In this document: positions 62,871 to 64,000 of the stretch, piece after piece | Position numbering within the stretch: position 1 is the stretch's first letter | Layout: each line of letters opens with the position of its first letter | DNA from: Winogradskyella eximia | Lineage (GTDB): Bacteria > Bacteroidota > Bacteroidia > Flavobacteriales > Flavobacteriaceae | NCBI RefSeq assembly: GCF_003386165.1 | Contig: NZ_QRDV01000002.1 | Span: 248,001 to 312,000, forward strand | Direction of reading: 5' to 3' | DNA: 64,000 nt | Position numbers and translations under genes: made by a program | The notes under the pieces: generated by a model | Database searches by the model: none | Seen by the model: the letters and a program-made list of their open reading frames with translations, nothing else | What the model was told of the DNA's origin: nothing

Positions 62871-64000
62871 TTAAAGACCATTAACAGCCTTCAAAGAATC
62901 AATCTGACGTTGTAATTTATCAATTACCTCTGTTGTATTATCTTCAACCTTTGGAATCGTCATTAAAGAATCCATTTCACGTTCTAAAATGTCTTCGTCT
63001 TTTGGTTGCTCTTTGAAATAATAACCAATACCTTCACTTGCTCTCCAGGCTTCGTTTAATTGATTATACACTTCTTCATCCCAAGTACTTGGATGTTTTA
63101 CATCTATCCAAATCACATCTCTATACTCGCTATCAATTAACACTAAATCTGGTGTTGCTGAGCCATCAAACTGTTGTGCATCCGTAGAACTAATAGATGA
63201 TATTGTGCCCAAGAAAAACATACGTTTTCTACCAGCTATATTTTTTATATAAGGTCTAAATTCAACAGGTGTACTCGCATTCCAATCGTATTCTTTACGA
63301 GATTCTTTTACTTTTAAAGGCATAGCGGAAACACCTGCATAACCTTGCTTTTTTGTAGCATGATCGTAGTAATACAATTTATCCGTCCCATCAGCTGGTA
63401 CAAAAACACTATAACTTAAACTTGTACGCTCATTACCTACTGGCTCTAAACCAAACCAATGGTACAAACCACTATAAGCATTAGAATTTGAACCTGAAAA
63501 ATCAAAATCGGTAACATAAGGTTGTTGGTTTTGGTCTTTGGGCATCATCGGAATTTTAACAGCTGTTTCCATGTTCCAAGGTAATGGATCACTAAATCCA
63601 CCTAAAAATTTTAGAGATTCAGCTTCAAGCTGTGAAACTTTTTCAGATAAGGTATTTTGCTTCATTAAGAATGGATGATTTTTAATCTCATCTGGACTCA
63701 CAAAAGTGCCTTTACCAATGGTAATACGTTCTAAATAATCATTCATATCGTGTTCTCCACTATCAATAATCATTACACCTCCAAAAGATGGGTAAGGAAA
63801 AAAGAAGCCTTTCCACTTAATTAAACTCACTACTTCTACCCATTTATCGTCATCATTTTTCATGTAAAACGTATCACTTGGCTCGTAATTAAAAAGCATC
63901 CAAGGATTAAAACGTTGCACAACAGCATTGTATGTGTTTCTACTAAATTTTAAAGATTCACCTATTGAAAATGTAACAGGAATACGGTTTTCATTAGAAA
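62871..64000 (-). CDS. Unrecognised protein, 5' end outside window
   Basis: The frame stays open to the right edge (reading SIGESLKFSRNTYNAVVQ before a GTG at 63920 that I do not trust as the start), so at least 376 residues are encoded. I do not recognise the family. Features: a Trp/Phe-rich stretch (IKWKGFFFPYPSFGGV), a compact central region (YSGLYHWFGLEPVGNERTSL), LVLIDSEYRDVIWIDVKHPS, and a C-terminal coiled segment (EVIDKLQRQIDSL). No membrane helix is seen in the visible part; more of the protein may lie beyond the edge. Function not proposed. Confidence 0.6.
   Translation of the reverse strand, partial: SNENRIPVTFSIGESLKFSRNTYNAVVQRFNPWMLFNYEPSDTFYMKNDDDKWVEVVSLIKWKGFFFPYPSFGGVMIIDSGEHDMNDYLERITIGKGTFVSPDEIKNHPFLMKQNTLSEKVSQLEAESLKFLGGFSDPLPWNMETAVKIPMMPKDQNQQPYVTDFDFSGSNSNAYSGLYHWFGLEPVGNERTSLSYSVFVPADGTDKLYYYDHATKKQGYAGVSAMPLKVKESRKEYDWNASTPVEFRPYIKNIAGRKRMFFLGTISSISSTDAQQFDGSATPDLVLIDSEYRDVIWIDVKHPSTWDEEVYNQLNEAWRASEGIGYYFKEQPKDEDILEREMDSLMTIPKVEDNTTEVIDKLQRQIDSLKAVNGL

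Noticed and set aside
1..64000. CRISPR arrays, tRNA or rRNA genes, prophage or insertion sequences
   Set aside because: I looked for regularly spaced direct repeats, tRNA-like cloverleaf segments and transposase or integrase motifs and saw none. A dedicated scan could still find a short one.

Overview
The window is AT-rich chromosomal DNA, most likely from a marine-type member of the Flavobacteriaceae (Bacteroidota). The evidence is a secreted FG-GAP protein with a type IX secretion tail, a DUF5916 protein, a carboxypeptidase-like/TonB-dependent receptor, Bacteroidota-style promoter elements (TAnnTTTG) and the near absence of Shine-Dalgarno motifs. No tRNA, rRNA, CRISPR array, prophage or insertion sequence was recognised. 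The base composition looks even throughout, so this reads as core chromosome with a surface-polysaccharide locus at the left edge. Exact genus cannot be assigned from the sequence alone.

Layout. (1) 1-13.5 kb: the end of an exopolysaccharide/capsule operon, all on the plus strand: three GT4 glycosyltransferases, an AsnB-type amidotransferase, a PglC-type initiating phosphosugar transferase, a FemAB-like acyltransferase, a DegT aminotransferase, a WbpM/FlaA1-type 4,6-dehydratase, a Wza-like export lipoprotein and a Wzc-like BY-kinase, closed by a strong hairpin terminator. (2) 13.6-20.1 kb: proline dehydrogenase, aroB, a DinB-fold protein, an Lrp/AsnC regulator, an M14 peptidase divergent from an XRE-type regulator with a palindromic operator array between them, and a lipoprotein-terC pair. 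(3) 20.3-30.4 kb: an MBOAT/SGNH-like pair, the topoisomerase IV operon parE-(membrane protein)-parC, a GT39-like membrane protein and ychF. (4) 30.6-41.3 kb: small genes, a VOC/HxlR divergent pair, ferredoxin, a LuxC-like acyl-CoA reductase, serC-serA, a DUF937 protein and a putative zinc-uptake locus (His-rich small protein plus His-rich TonB receptor). (5) 41.5-44.7 kb: a DUF5916 outer-membrane protein and a LolD-like ABC ATPase. (6) 44.9-54.8 kb: two convergent operons rich in amide-bond-forming enzymes. (7) 55.2-64 kb: fumC, a T9SS cargo protein, hutI, a coiled-coil membrane protein, hutG, a GNAT, and two unrecognised genes, the last running off the right edge.

The most interesting block is 44.95-54.8 kb. 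It holds three ATP-grasp ligases, a GCS2/YbdK carboxylate-amine ligase and a class I glutamine amidotransferase, together with two esterase-fold proteins, an M17 aminopeptidase and a membrane-anchored metallo-beta-lactamase-fold hydrolase. One of the ATP-grasp enzymes carries a histone-H1-like lysine/alanine tail of about 87 residues. Taken together these look like a pathway that builds, modifies and hydrolyses an unknown small peptide or amide. The product cannot be read from the sequence.

Other points worth following up are the GTTACATTTGTAAC operator family overlapping both divergent promoters at 18.2-18.5 kb, a nested dyad between the HxlR and VOC genes, a palindromic back-to-back promoter between ferredoxin and the LuxC-like gene, and a FemAB-like gene sitting where an amino-sugar acetyltransferase would be expected in the polysaccharide locus.
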